The notes under the pieces were generated by a model. The model had not been told where the DNA came from, made no database searches, and saw only the letters and a program-made list of their open reading frames with translations. 27,640 bases of DNA from Pseudomonadota bacterium (GTDB lineage: Bacteria > Pseudomonadota > Gammaproteobacteria > Enterobacterales > Enterobacteriaceae): assembly GCA_023454395.1 (NCBI GenBank), contig JAEYFY010000371.1:1-27640 (forward strand). Reading direction: 5' to 3'. The stretch's first letter is position 1. Each line of letters begins with the position of its first letter. Shown here in pieces: positions 7,904 to 15,605 of this stretch. Made by a program: the position numbers and the translations under genes.

Positions 7904-8266
7904 ATGTCTTTTCTTGTTCGTTACCCCGAATTTGCCAATGTTGATAAAGCAAGAGTTGAACTCGCCCAACAAGATGCTGAAAACCAAATGTCTCGTAAAA
8001 TATGGGGAAAGAAGTTTGAGCAGGGGCGAGATGCTTTAACAGCACATCTTCTCTATGTCTCTGGCGCATTAACCAAATCAGGTCATTCAAATGGTAATCC
8101 AGCACAATCCGCGACAAGTAAAGCCGCGGGTGGGCTATCTATTGGTTACTCTGCGCCTGATGCTGGTTTTGGTTCTAATCACGATGGATACGCATCAAGC
8201 TCTTACGGTCAGGAATATATCCGACTTCGCAAGTTGGTTGGCGTGCATGTAATGGTGATCCCATGA
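7904..8266 (+). CDS. Head-tail connector (DUF4054-type adaptor)
   Basis: This 120-residue protein starts FLVRYPEFANVDKARVELAQ and continues with a W-G-x-x-x-x-x-G-x-x-x-L-T-A-H-L-L segment. That is the signature of DUF4054/gp6-like head-completion adaptors, which form the ring under the portal. The second half is Gly/Ser-rich and ends in a basic RLRKLVGVHVMVIP. A strong ribosome site (AAGGGGGTAGC) precedes ATG. It overlaps the next gene by 4 bases. Confidence 0.78.
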   Translation: MSFLVRYPEFANVDKARVELAQQDAENQMSRKIWGKKFEQGRDALTAHLLYVSGALTKSGHSNGNPAQSATSKAAGGLSIGYSAPDAGFGSNHDGYASSSYGQEYIRLRKLVGVHVMVIP

Positions 8267-8727
8267 TTAAAAATTCTGGCAAGTTCAACGGAGCAGGGCT
8301 TAAAGCGTTAGAGGCTCGCATACGTGCAATGGGTAAGAAAAAGGTTGTAGTTGGTGTTCCTGCTGCAACCAATAATCTTCGCAATGACGAGTTAAGCAAT
8401 GCAACTATTGCAGCAGCGCATGAGTTCGGCGTTCCTGGTCATATTCCTGAACGCTCTTTTCTTCGTTCAACATTGAATGAAAATAAAGACAATGCGACAA
8501 AATTGTTAATCAAAGAAATTAAAGCTGACATTTCTCAAGGTGAATTTTCAGAGCGCCCATTTGCTATTTTGGGTGAAAAGTTAGTGGGTGAAGTTAAACG
8601 GAAAATACAATCTGGCATTAACCCTGCTCTTGATCCAAAAACGGTAAAACGAAAGGGGTCTTCTAAACCACTTATCGACACTGGCAATCTACTTCAGTCA
8701 ATCACTTACGAGGTACGTGACAAATGA
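8263..8727 (+). CDS. HK97 gp10-like tail completion/morphogenesis protein
   Basis: This 154-residue protein contains KKKVVVGVPAAT, AAHEFGVPGHIPERSFLRST and a C-terminal SKPLIDTGNLLQSITYEV. The I-P-x-R-[SP]-F-[LM]-R and L-x-D-T-G-x-L-x-x-S-I motifs are conserved in phage virion morphogenesis and HK97 gp10-like neck proteins. It probably joins the head adaptor to the tail. Overlaps of 4 bases with both neighbours suggest translational coupling. Confidence 0.8.
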   Translation: MIKNSGKFNGAGLKALEARIRAMGKKKVVVGVPAATNNLRNDELSNATIAAAHEFGVPGHIPERSFLRSTLNENKDNATKLLIKEIKADISQGEFSERPFAILGEKLVGEVKRKIQSGINPALDPKTVKRKGSSKPLIDTGNLLQSITYEVRDK

Positions 8728-9062
8728 TGGATAACTTTGCTGAAGATATCTTCTCTGATCCGTTTTTTGCGCAGGAGCGAGAATTTGAGGTTAAAGGCGG
8801 GGCAAAACGAACTCTAACATGTATTGTTCAGCCAGCCAGTAATGACGACCTACAAATCCTACCTGAAGGTGATCGCTACAACCCAACCGTCAGAGTCATG
8901 ACACAAGAGCCAGTCGAAAACAAAGAGTTGTTTAACTGGAACGGTCATCGTTGGCGCATTATCAGTAAATCATTATGGAATGACTATGGCTATTACGACA
9001 CTCTCGCAACTCGATATGAGGGAAGTCAGACGGACGATAGCGGAGGTTTCCCAATTACGTGA
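8724..9062 (+). CDS. Putative head-tail joining/neck protein
   Basis: This 112-residue protein has an acidic N-terminus, then a beta-rich body (RTLTCIVQPASNDDLQIL, PTVRVMTQEPVENKELFNW, HRWRIISKSLWNDYGYYDTL). A small beta protein at this spot, between the gp10-like and tail-terminator genes, is usually a neck or tail-attachment protein. I do not recognise a named family with certainty. Its last 80 or so bases overlap the next gene in another frame. Confidence 0.6.
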   Translation: MMDNFAEDIFSDPFFAQEREFEVKGGAKRTLTCIVQPASNDDLQILPEGDRYNPTVRVMTQEPVENKELFNWNGHRWRIISKSLWNDYGYYDTLATRYEGSQTDDSGGFPIT

Positions 9063-9480
9063 GGAGCTGGTTATTGATGGCGATGATGAGACAGATGTTT
9101 CAGATTGGGAATATTTCATATCAGTAAACAGATTACCATCAGAGCCTATTGGTACGGAGATTAAGTTTGATGCTACCAATGAAAAAGAAATCGTCACGTC
9201 AACCTACGAAACCTCAATCTCTATCAATGCCTTTGGCAGAAATGCCTATCTGATCATCGAGAAGCTATCAACATCAATCAGAACGAGCTATGCACAACAG
9301 CTATTTAAACGAATAGGTGTCGGCGTCGTTCGCTCATCTCAAATTAGAAACTTACCAACAGCAATCGCTGGAGGTAAGGAGCGACGCGCTCAGTTCGACT
9401 TAGTTCTTTCACATATTCATCGTATCGAAGCACCGCTCAATCGTGGTGAGTCGGTCGTTATCACTACTCAAAAGGATTAA
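8980..9480 (+). CDS. Putative tail terminator protein (LIC_12616/neck terminator type)
   Basis: The protein is up to 166 residues and beta-rich in its centre: YFISVNRLPSEPIGTEIKFD, IVTSTYETSISINAFGRNAY, then a helix (IIEKLSTSIRTSYAQQLFKR) and RAQFDLVLSHIHRIEAP. The body resembles LIC_12616-like tail completion proteins, and the gene lies just before the sheath, where tail terminators occur. The start is uncertain: ATGs at 8980, 8986 and 9016 are in frame, GGA lies close before the first two, and the last gives the least overlap with the previous gene. It would cap the tail tube and bind the head connector. Confidence 0.6.
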   Translation: MTMAITTLSQLDMREVRRTIAEVSQLREELVIDGDDETDVSDWEYFISVNRLPSEPIGTEIKFDATNEKEIVTSTYETSISINAFGRNAYLIIEKLSTSIRTSYAQQLFKRIGVGVVRSSQIRNLPTAIAGGKERRAQFDLVLSHIHRIEAPLNRGESVVITTQKD

Positions 9481-9483
9481 TAA

Positions 9484-10995
9484 ATGAGTTTATCAATCAA
9501 AGAGGTGATTAACGCTCAAATCTTGCCACAGGCGGCAGCGGCTCAGCGCCGAGATTTGAGCATGGTCGCTATTTTTACATCAGAGGTTGGCGAAGCCTTT
9601 CAGGATGCTACGACACGTTATGTGTTTGTGTCTGATGCTGATGATGTAGCAAACCTATTCGGTAGCCAGTCTAACGCACACAAAGCAGCGCAGGCGTTAT
9701 TCTCAGCGCGACCAAAGTTAAAGCGCGCAATGGTTGCTCGTTATGCAGAACAGAAACAAGAAATTCCAGCTATCGCTAATGCACTGAAAGGTTCAGCGGT
9801 ATCTGCGGGTATTAATGCATTTAAAGCTATCAGTGATGGTGCTATGACGCTAAATATCGCTGGTGAAGAAGTGGAGTTAACAGCGTTAGATTTTGGCAAG
9901 GTGATTGGATTTGCTGATGTTGCATCGGCTATCGAAGCTAAGTTGCCAGAAGATAAAAACCTGCAAGTAATCTGGGATGAAGTTGGTCACCGCTTCATTA
10001 TTCAAGCGAAAACAACGGGTGCTTATCCTGCAACGCGACTGGGTTATGTTACAGAAGCAACTCAAGGGACCTACATCGGCAGTATGCTTAAACTTGAAGA
10101 TGGGCAAGCGACAATTATTGTCGGTAAATCATCGGAAAGTGTTGACGCCGAAATGCCGTCTGATGCAATGCGTAAACTGCAAAACATTTATCAAAACTGG
10201 TATGGAGCTTATTTTGCTAACACATTAACTGACGAACAGCTTGAAGATGCTCACGATTGGGTTGTTAGTGCTGATTTAAAAGTGCTGGCATATACCGCCA
10301 TTCGTGATGAACAAATCGAATGGAATAATGAAAACGTCCTTAAAAAACTGTACGACAAAGCCTCTGGTCGCTTAATGGTTCAGTTTAATAAAACGGGTGA
10401 TGATCATGCCGCCGCTGAATTACTGGCAATTGCAGTCTCAACCGTGTGGCAAGGACAGAACACAGCTAAGACAGTTAAATTTAAACAGCAATCTGCGGTT
10501 CGTTCTGATGACCGAGTGACACTAACGGACGCTCAAAAGTGTCGTCGCCTCGGTATCAACTACTACACCGACTATGACGGTATCAATATGTTGGCTGAAG
10601 GCACCATGCTTGGCGGAATATTCATTGATGAAGTCATGGGCTTGGATGCTTTCATTGACGCATGTCAGCGCGAAGCATTCACCACACTACAAGCCAACCC
10701 AACAAAAGTACCTCAAACCGACAAAGGCCAATCAATGCTAATCGGCTCATTAGTCGTTATTGGCAATGAGTTTGTGCGGAACGGTTTCCTTGCTGGCGGT
10801 TTATGGCGTGGTAATGATGTGGGTGAGCTAACTTATGGTGATCGCCTAAACGAAGGTTTCTATTTCTATTCAGATAGCTTTGACACGCAATCACAAGCTG
10901 ATCGAGAAGCCCGTAAGATGATGCCGATTATGTGCGCAATCAAATTGGCTGGTGCGGGTCACTCCGCTGATTTACTTATCCAATTCAACCGTTAA
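9484..10995 (+). CDS. Tail sheath protein (DUF3383-type)
   Basis: This 503-residue protein matches the DUF3383 group of sheath-like proteins. The N-terminus is VINAQILPQAAAAQRRDLSM, followed by a VFVSDADDVANLFGSQSNAH segment, central domains, TDAQKCRRLGINYYTDYDGI, and a C-terminal ARKMMPIMCAIKLAGAGHSA. Sheath proteins wrap the tail tube and contract at infection, so this gene marks the phage as a myophage. It is followed 10 bases later by the tube gene, the usual sheath-tube order. Its length is normal and no defect is visible. Confidence 0.85.
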   Translation: MSLSIKEVINAQILPQAAAAQRRDLSMVAIFTSEVGEAFQDATTRYVFVSDADDVANLFGSQSNAHKAAQALFSARPKLKRAMVARYAEQKQEIPAIANALKGSAVSAGINAFKAISDGAMTLNIAGEEVELTALDFGKVIGFADVASAIEAKLPEDKNLQVIWDEVGHRFIIQAKTTGAYPATRLGYVTEATQGTYIGSMLKLEDGQATIIVGKSSESVDAEMPSDAMRKLQNIYQNWYGAYFANTLTDEQLEDAHDWVVSADLKVLAYTAIRDEQIEWNNENVLKKLYDKASGRLMVQFNKTGDDHAAAELLAIAVSTVWQGQNTAKTVKFKQQSAVRSDDRVTLTDAQKCRRLGINYYTDYDGINMLAEGTMLGGIFIDEVMGLDAFIDACQREAFTTLQANPTKVPQTDKGQSMLIGSLVVIGNEFVRNGFLAGGLWRGNDVGELTYGDRLNEGFYFYSDSFDTQSQADREARKMMPIMCAIKLAGAGHSADLLIQFNR

Positions 10996-11005
10996 GAGGT
11001 AAGAA

Positions 11006-11440
11006 ATGGCTTTATATAGACATGATCGCAGTATTCTAACCATTAACGGTTATGAGATTACTGCGTTTGATGAGTCAGCAGACTCTATTTCAATCGCGCC
11101 AATCGGTGATGATGGCGCATTCACAATCGGAGCTAGTGGTAGCGGTGTCTTTGTTTTTACAGGCAATGAATCTGCAACATTAACAGTCAAGCTACTACAA
11201 CATTCAGCAGATAATAAGTTTTTATCTGATTTGCGTAATCAGATTTTAAACAGCCAGTCTGCGCCAGCGCCTATCGAGTTTTACCTTAAAGACACTTGGA
11301 ATGGTGATGAGATTGTGGGCCATGTTGGTTTCTTCACTACACCACCAACGATTGCACGAGGAACGTCACATAACCCAACTCAATGGGTACTGCAATTTGA
11401 GAAAGTTATCACTAAATTAGCCAAGGGAGCACATAACTAA
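11006..11440 (+). CDS. Tail tube protein (DUF3277-type)
   Basis: This 144-residue protein reads YRHDRSILTINGYEITAFDE, GSGVFVFTGNESATLTVKLL, DNKFLSDLRNQ and VGFFTTPPTIARGTSHNPTQ. This is the DUF3277 pattern, with the T-L-T-V-K-L-x-x-x-S-x-x-N-x-x-L core shared by tube proteins of several myophages. It forms the inner tail tube through which DNA passes. It is encoded directly after the sheath and overlaps the chaperone start by one base. Confidence 0.82.
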   Translation: MALYRHDRSILTINGYEITAFDESADSISIAPIGDDGAFTIGASGSGVFVFTGNESATLTVKLLQHSADNKFLSDLRNQILNSQSAPAPIEFYLKDTWNGDEIVGHVGFFTTPPTIARGTSHNPTQWVLQFEKVITKLAKGAHN

Positions 11441-11835
11441 TGGAAAAAGACAATATCACCTACGAACACCGACACAGTAACTTTGTGGAAGCAATGACAC
11501 ACGCTAAGAAATTACTCGCCATGTTCAAGGGTTGCATGTCTCTATCAGGTAAGACGGTTGATATCGACCTTGGTGGAGTGCTGGCAAACATTGGGTCCCC
11601 TGAAATGCAAAGTGCAGAGAAATTCATTTTAAAATGGGTTACTGCAAAAGATGCTGACGGTAATGTTATTCAGCTGGATAAGGTTGATGTGTTTAACAAG
11701 CACTTTAACGAACACCGTTCTCACTACTACCCGCTTATTATCGAAGGGATGAAATTCCACTTTACGGATTTTTTGCCCGGTGGCCTCGCGTCCAAGGTAA
11801 ATACTCTCAACTTGGAGGAGTTGACGGTGGTGTAA
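11440..11835 (+). CDS. Tail assembly chaperone, short form
   Basis: This 131-residue protein lies between the tube and tape measure genes, the standard place of tail assembly chaperones (lambda G/GT analogues). It has LLAMFKGCMSLSGKTVDIDL, IGSPEMQSAEKFILKWVTAK and an HYYPLIIEGMKFHFTDFLPG end, and stops at TAA 11833-11835. Chaperones of this kind coat the tape measure before the tube polymerises and are absent from the virion. A heptamer TTTTTTG at 11769-11775 would shift ribosomes to the -1 frame and add a second domain. The same region overlaps no other forward gene. Confidence 0.78.
   Translation: MEKDNITYEHRHSNFVEAMTHAKKLLAMFKGCMSLSGKTVDIDLGGVLANIGSPEMQSAEKFILKWVTAKDADGNVIQLDKVDVFNKHFNEHRSHYYPLIIEGMKFHFTDFLPGGLASKVNTLNLEELTVV
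11769..11775 (+). other. Slippery heptamer for programmed -1 frameshift
   Basis: The zero-frame codons are GAT TTT TTG, giving T TTT TTG, a canonical X-XXY-YYZ slippery site. The -1 frame is open from 11709 to 12014, and this heptamer is the only good slippery site I see in the shared open stretch (11709-11832). Its position in a tail chaperone just before the tape measure matches the conserved frameshift of tailed phages. Confidence 0.7.
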
Positions 11836-12017
11836 GTGATGTTGACTGGTTAAAGATGCTTCCAATCATGGAAGGTAAATACACTGGTCACGATTTGAGA
11901 ACGACTGCAACGCTCGAAGATGTGCTTGATTTCCATGAGGCATATGTCGAGCGTTTGTTATCTCAGCAGAGGGCGGACGATGGAAATAGAGGAACTACTG
12001 GTCGCCATCGGTGTTGA
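11775..12017 (+). CDS. -1 frame extension of the tail assembly chaperone (GT-like)
   Basis: After slippage at TTTTTTG the -1 frame encodes 80 residues (A-R-W-P-R-V-Q-G-K-Y-S-Q-L-G-G, then GVSDVDWLKMLPIMEGKYTG, TATLEDVLDFHEAYVERLLS) and ends at TGA 12015-12017. The fusion would be about 192 residues. The stretch looks coding: it has protein-like composition and fills the 144 bases between the short form's stop and the tape measure start. It lacks an independent start with a good ribosome site (internal ATGs at 11856 and 11868 only). Lambda GT-type extensions recruit the tape measure while the common N-terminus binds tube protein. It overlaps the tape measure gene by 38 bases. Confidence 0.68.
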   Translation, partial: ARWPRVQGKYSQLGGVDGGVSDVDWLKMLPIMEGKYTGHDLRTTATLEDVLDFHEAYVERLLSQQRADDGNRGTTGRHRC

Positions 12018-14112
12018 TACGTCACAGGCGGCTAAGATTAATGAAGTCATTGTCGCTCTCGCAACGGCAGCGACTAAAATAGCCACAGAAGCAAATAAGA
12101 TTAACGACAACCTTGGCGATATTGGGGATCAGGCTTCTGATGATTTAAACGATGCATCTCGAAGGGCTGACGAGGTGGGCGGCAGCCTAGGAAGGCTCAA
12201 ACTACTGGCGCTAGGGATTGGCGCAGTGGTGGGCATGGCGACCGCAAAAGTATTAGGGTTTATTGACGCCTCGTTAGCCGGCGCTAAAGAGCTAGCACAA
12301 GAAAAAGGCTTACTGTTCGATATCTCCAAGAAGGAACTAGCTCAAGCCGATGAGTATCAGGAGGCAATGAAGAAAACAGGGTTATCTATTGAGTCCATCA
12401 AAACAAAGATAGCACTGAACCTTGTTCCTCAGCTCACCAAAGCAACGCAAGGATTTAATGATTGGTTGGGTGCTAATAAAGAATTAATCACTGAGGGGCT
12501 TACACAGGTCATTCAGTGGGGTGCCAAAATCATTCAGATGGTTGTTAATTCGATTAAAGCCGTCAGTAAACTAGTTGAAAGCACAGTAGGATGGAAAGGC
12601 GCCATTCTTGGTATCATCACCATTCTGGCGGTGCTCAAAAAATCAATGATCATGGCGTTTATTGCCAACCCGATAACATGGGTGATTGCCGGTATTGTGG
12701 GCTTAATGCTCTTGCTTGATGATTTGATGGTTTACCTTGAAGGTGGCGACTCTCTCTTTGGTGACTTTTGGGGGCCAGCTATTGAGTGGGTGAAGTCTGT
12801 CATTGCATGGTGGAATAAGTTCTATGCTGAAAACAAAGTTATCTTTGATGCGATAGGTGAAGCATTTAAGAAAACATTCTCGGCAATGGCAACCATTGTT
12901 GGCGGTGTGTTCGGTTATATATTTAACTCTCTTAAATTCCTAGTCGGCTTATTTACAGGCGACACTGAGATGATGGGAGAGGCGTGGGAAGGTTTAACTG
13001 ATAGCATGATGCAAATATGGGATGGTTTGATGGATGTGCTTTCTGGCGCACTTGATGGACTCGCTATCATGTTTGAAGTTCTGCTTAAGGTGATTGCAAA
13101 TATCTGGGAAGGAATTAAATCCGGTGCCGGTTCTGCATTTGATTGGATGAAAGATAAAGCATCACTGTTTGTCTTTGCACTCGCAGAAGTATTTGACGAC
13201 ATTATTGATTTTATTACCTATCCATTTATCTTGGCTTGGGAAAACATCACTGAGTTATTCTCAAACTTAGTTGATAACACCAAGGCACTCCTGAAGCGGA
13301 TAGGCGATATCTTCAGCTCAGTCATTGATGCGATTAAAAAGCCATTCTCCAAGTCATTCCAGTGGGTTAAATCGAAGAGTAAATCCTTTGTTAGTGAAAT
13401 AAAGGACGCATTCAAGCCCATCATCGACTTTGTTCTCTCACCATTTAAAGCGGGCTTTGATTTAGTTAAGAAGCTCTATGACACCTTTACTGATGATTCT
13501 ACCTCATGGACGGAAAAGCTCGATATTGCTTTCACTGCGATTAAAGACTTCCTGCTTGCACCGTTTCAAGCAGGATGGGATTTAGTCAAAGGGTTATTCA
13601 ATATCAGTGATGCTGACGCTAAGAAGTTTGTTGATGATATTGGTAAGGTATTTAAAGGTGTGACAGATCTGATTAAGAAGCCGTTTAAAGCGGCACTGGA
13701 TTGGATAGAGAAAAAATTTGAGTATGTATTTAACCTGATAAATAATGGTATTGATAATCTTACTGGTGAAGATGAAAACCCAACAGCATCGGAGTTGACG
13801 CCCGAAGAACAACAGGCACTTAACGATAAGATGTCCGCACTTACTTCTGGTGTTAATGATGAAATGAGTAAATTCTCAGGGAAGTTAATTGATACTATTC
13901 AAAGTTTAGCTTTCTTTCCTGAAAATGCTAATGCTGTAATGGCTAACGCTCAGGCGAATAGAAATATCTCTGTTCAGATTGGAGATACGACAATTCACCA
14001 GAGCATAGCATCGAGTGATCCACAAAAAGCTGCTTCACTTTCTTCTGATGCTTACAGTAAAGCTAATAGATTAACTTACCAAAATTTAATGAGTGCTATA
14101 TCACCTAATTAA
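11980..14112 (+). CDS. Tail tape measure protein
   Basis: This long helical protein (about 710 residues) sets tail length and probably leaves the tail during DNA ejection. It has an N-terminal coiled region (IGVDTSQAAKINEVIVALAT), a Gly/Ala hydrophobic stretch at about 75-95, and strong membrane-like segments at about 205-245 (GAILGIITILAVLKK, WVIAGIVGLMLLL). The C-terminal half carries a degenerate aromatic repeat, F-x-W-[VM]-K or F-D-x-[VI]-K-x-P-F, seen at KKPFSKSFQWVKSK, LSPFKAGFDLVKK, LAPFQAGWDLVKG and KKPFKAALDWIEK. The frame stays open up to 11920, but AGAGGG lies 6 bases before the ATG at 11980, making MEIEELLVAIGVD the start. It is the last gene before the accessory block. Confidence 0.88.
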   Translation: MEIEELLVAIGVDTSQAAKINEVIVALATAATKIATEANKINDNLGDIGDQASDDLNDASRRADEVGGSLGRLKLLALGIGAVVGMATAKVLGFIDASLAGAKELAQEKGLLFDISKKELAQADEYQEAMKKTGLSIESIKTKIALNLVPQLTKATQGFNDWLGANKELITEGLTQVIQWGAKIIQMVVNSIKAVSKLVESTVGWKGAILGIITILAVLKKSMIMAFIANPITWVIAGIVGLMLLLDDLMVYLEGGDSLFGDFWGPAIEWVKSVIAWWNKFYAENKVIFDAIGEAFKKTFSAMATIVGGVFGYIFNSLKFLVGLFTGDTEMMGEAWEGLTDSMMQIWDGLMDVLSGALDGLAIMFEVLLKVIANIWEGIKSGAGSAFDWMKDKASLFVFALAEVFDDIIDFITYPFILAWENITELFSNLVDNTKALLKRIGDIFSSVIDAIKKPFSKSFQWVKSKSKSFVSEIKDAFKPIIDFVLSPFKAGFDLVKKLYDTFTDDSTSWTEKLDIAFTAIKDFLLAPFQAGWDLVKGLFNISDADAKKFVDDIGKVFKGVTDLIKKPFKAALDWIEKKFEYVFNLINNGIDNLTGEDENPTASELTPEEQQALNDKMSALTSGVNDEMSKFSGKLIDTIQSLAFFPENANAVMANAQANRNISVQIGDTTIHQSIASSDPQKAASLSSDAYSKANRLTYQNLMSAISPN

Positions 14113-14117
14113 TAGTT

Positions 14118-14147
14118 TTGCTTTCTTTTGCTGTTAGTCATTATTAT
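14118..14147 (+). promoter_or_regulatory. Candidate sigma-70 promoter of the lipoprotein moron
   Basis: TTGCTT (14118-14123), an 18-base spacer and TATTAT (14142-14147) lie in the 63-base gap after the tape measure gene, about 30 bases before the lipoprotein start. With the terminator behind the gene this gives the promoter-gene-terminator layout of a moron, which allows expression from the silent prophage. Confidence 0.45.
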
Positions 14148-14175
14148 CCTTAATGAATTACATAAGGAGAATAAC

Positions 14176-14466
14176 GTGAAAAAACTATTAGTTGTTGCTG
14201 CATTATCTTTGTTTTTAGTTGGTTGTGGGGAGCCTAAAATAGATGCATCTAGTGATGCTGCTATGAAGGAATCTATCGCCGCAGTGCAAAAGGACTTATC
14301 TGATAGTGATAAAGTTAAATTCAACAAAAGCATTATGAGAATCATTGCTCAGGTTGGCTTTGATTTTAAAACTACCGAGGAAGAAAAGGATAAGGCATTA
14401 AGAGCCAAACTAGACGGCAAGACAGCTCAAGAGATCATTGAGATGGGTGAAAGCAAATCTAAGTAG
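14176..14466 (+). CDS. Small prophage lipoprotein (moron)
   Basis: The GTG start at 14176 has an excellent ribosome site (AAGGAGA, 5 bases upstream). It gives a 96-residue protein with a lipoprotein signal peptide: KK, hydrophobic LLVVAALSLFLV, lipobox LVGC with Cys17. The mature part is charged and helical (AMKESIAAVQKDLSDSDKVK, FKTTEEEKDKALRAKLDGKT) and resembles small DUF6694-type lipoproteins, whose role is unknown. Glu is not Asp at +2, so outer-membrane sorting is possible (G-E after Cys). An upstream ATG at 14128 is in frame, but it would bury the signal peptide. Lysogenic conversion or superinfection exclusion is a reasonable guess from position only. Confidence 0.75.
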   Translation: MKKLLVVAALSLFLVGCGEPKIDASSDAAMKESIAAVQKDLSDSDKVKFNKSIMRIIAQVGFDFKTTEEEKDKALRAKLDGKTAQEIIEMGESKSK

Positions 14467-14489
14467 CCCATCCGTGGGCTTGATTTTTT
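14465..14489 (+). terminator. Rho-independent terminator after the lipoprotein gene
   Basis: AGCCCA (14465-14470), loop TCCG and TGGGCT (14475-14480) are followed by TGATTTTTT. It overlaps the lipoprotein stop and abuts the end of the reverse-strand ant-like gene, so it closes the moron. In the reverse sense the U-tract is missing, so it is mainly a forward terminator. Confidence 0.75.
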
Positions 14490-15351
14490 AGAAGCCGATT
14501 TGCTCCTGTCTGATTCTATTCACCACGCGAGAGTTGTCGAATTGGCTTGGTTGAATATGTGTTGTTACTTTATATAAGATTTCTTGCATTTTTTTAGCGT
14601 TTCTCATTGCCTCTCTTGGTGCATCATAGAATTTACCAGAGAGGCTGTGTTCTGCTACTTTTAGCAATGGATAGATATCATTCATTGCTGTGGAACATAG
14701 AACTAAAAAGCTCCAACTCCAACATAAGGTAACAAGCTCATCATCTGTTAGTGTTGTGAGTTTATTTGAAATTTCTTCCTGTTTAGGAATATATTCACCT
14801 TCAAGTACAAACTTATGAATATACTCAACCGCATCAGGTATCTGATCTGCTGTTAACTCTTCAATGCTATTTACATTGAATTTCTGATGAACAAGAGAAT
14901 AAGCTTCTGGGTACATAATGCCTTTCTTGCTGACCAGTAAATTAACAGCGTTCTTTAATGGGTTGCGCTCCTGAACTGTTGATTTGTGTTTTTTCTTAAC
15001 TTCACCAGTAGTCCAGTATTCATAAAGTACATCATCACATTCTTCTTGATACTTGATTACTTTATCGCGGATCTCTGGTTTAACTTTGTTAGGGCTAATC
15101 GTGTGAAGCCAACCAGCAAGTTTACGGAGAGCTAGGCAAATCATATTGCGCTCCTTGCCGTCTGCGGCAACCATAGAGATTTCCTCTACGGTTGATTTAA
15201 ACTTATGTTTTAGCTTATTTAATTGCCCAGTCCAATCCATTCCCATGCCCTCTACAATAGGGCGCATAGGAACATATGGCTGACCGTTATAATTTACGAT
15301 GTATAAATTGTTGCCGTGGAAAGGTACGTTAATTGTTGATACACTAGTCAT
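14488..15351 (-). CDS. ant: P22 Ant-like antirepressor
   Basis: This 287-residue protein has a clear P22_AR_N domain in its first 120 residues: TINVPFHGNNLYIVNYNGQP, YVPMRPIVEGMGMDWTGQLN, then CLALRKLAGWLHTISPNKVK and a helix ending in YEYWTTGE. P22 Ant inactivates the main c2 repressor and so induces the prophage. The C-terminal half is a helical domain (EEISNKLTTLTDDELVTLCW onward) that I do not assign. It is read leftwards after the arc-like gene, 69 bases apart, with ribosome site ACGGAG 9 bases before ATG. Expression should be held off by the mnt- and arc-like repressors, and translation perhaps by an antisense RNA across the gap. Confidence 0.85.
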   Translation of the reverse strand: MTSVSTINVPFHGNNLYIVNYNGQPYVPMRPIVEGMGMDWTGQLNKLKHKFKSTVEEISMVAADGKERNMICLALRKLAGWLHTISPNKVKPEIRDKVIKYQEECDDVLYEYWTTGEVKKKHKSTVQERNPLKNAVNLLVSKKGIMYPEAYSLVHQKFNVNSIEELTADQIPDAVEYIHKFVLEGEYIPKQEEISNKLTTLTDDELVTLCWSWSFLVLCSTAMNDIYPLLKVAEHSLSGKFYDAPREAMRNAKKMQEILYKVTTHIQPSQFDNSRVVNRIRQEQIGF

Positions 15352-15422
15352 GTCGGTTACTCCGTAGTTTCTGACAAATTAGAAGCCCTAGCTACCGCAA
15401 ATAGTTGGGGCTTCGCTGTTTT
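15314..15422 (+). ncRNA. Possible sar-like antisense RNA over the arc-ant junction
   Basis: On the forward strand, GAAGCCCTAGCTA (15382-15394), loop CCGCAAA and TAGTTGGGGCTTC (15402-15414) make a 13-bp stem with two wobbles, followed by GCTGTTTT. This reads as a forward intrinsic terminator, with no comparable U-tract in the reverse sense. A promoter-like pair lies upstream inside ant: CTGACC (15280-15285), 16 bases, TATAAA (15302-15307). The RNA would cover the ant start and ribosome site. P22 sar RNA is an antisense RNA with the same relation to arc-ant. The promoter is weak evidence because those bases also encode Ant. The hairpin could instead act in the arc-ant mRNA. Confidence 0.4.
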
Positions 15423-15582
15423 AGTTGACACGTTTTTCTCTTTCTTTCACATACCAAGCTATCGCTTGATTAACTATTGAGTTTTGCGAAATACCATCTT
15501 TCGCTGAGAGTTCTACCACTTTACTTTTTAACACCTCTGTTAATCTGAGTTGAAATTTTCCTGTTTTTTTATTGGTATTCAT
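15421..15582 (-). CDS. arc: Arc-like ribbon-helix-helix repressor (53 aa)
   Basis: This short reverse-strand ORF runs from ATG (15582-15580) to TAA (15423-15421) and encodes 53 residues, the same length as P22 Arc. The layout is ribbon-helix-helix: a basic arm (NTNKKTG), a beta strand KFQLRLT that would insert in the major groove (compare FNLRWP in Arc), helix A VLKSKVVELSAKDG, the turn ISQNSIVN and helix B QAIAWYVKEREKR. The ribosome site AAAGGA is 8 bases upstream. It is the first gene of a leftward arc-ant operon and, by analogy with P22, represses the ant promoter after a brief burst of expression. Confidence 0.82.
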   Translation of the reverse strand: MNTNKKTGKFQLRLTEVLKSKVVELSAKDGISQNSIVNQAIAWYVKEREKRVN

Positions 15583-15605
15583 ATCTTCATCCTTTTATGT
15601 GTCTA

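Noticed and set aside
11920..11979. Longer N-terminus for the tape measure gene
   Set aside because: The extra 20 residues have unlikely composition, overlap the -1 frame of the chaperone and lack a ribosome site, while AGAGGG supports 11980.
12915..13202. Reverse-strand open frame in the tape measure gene
   Set aside because: It is a low-complexity Ser-rich shadow of the forward helical repeats, with no supporting signals.
14128..14175. ATG 14128 as start of the lipoprotein
   Set aside because: It would place 16 residues before the K-K of the signal peptide, and the AAGGAGA site fits the GTG at 14176.
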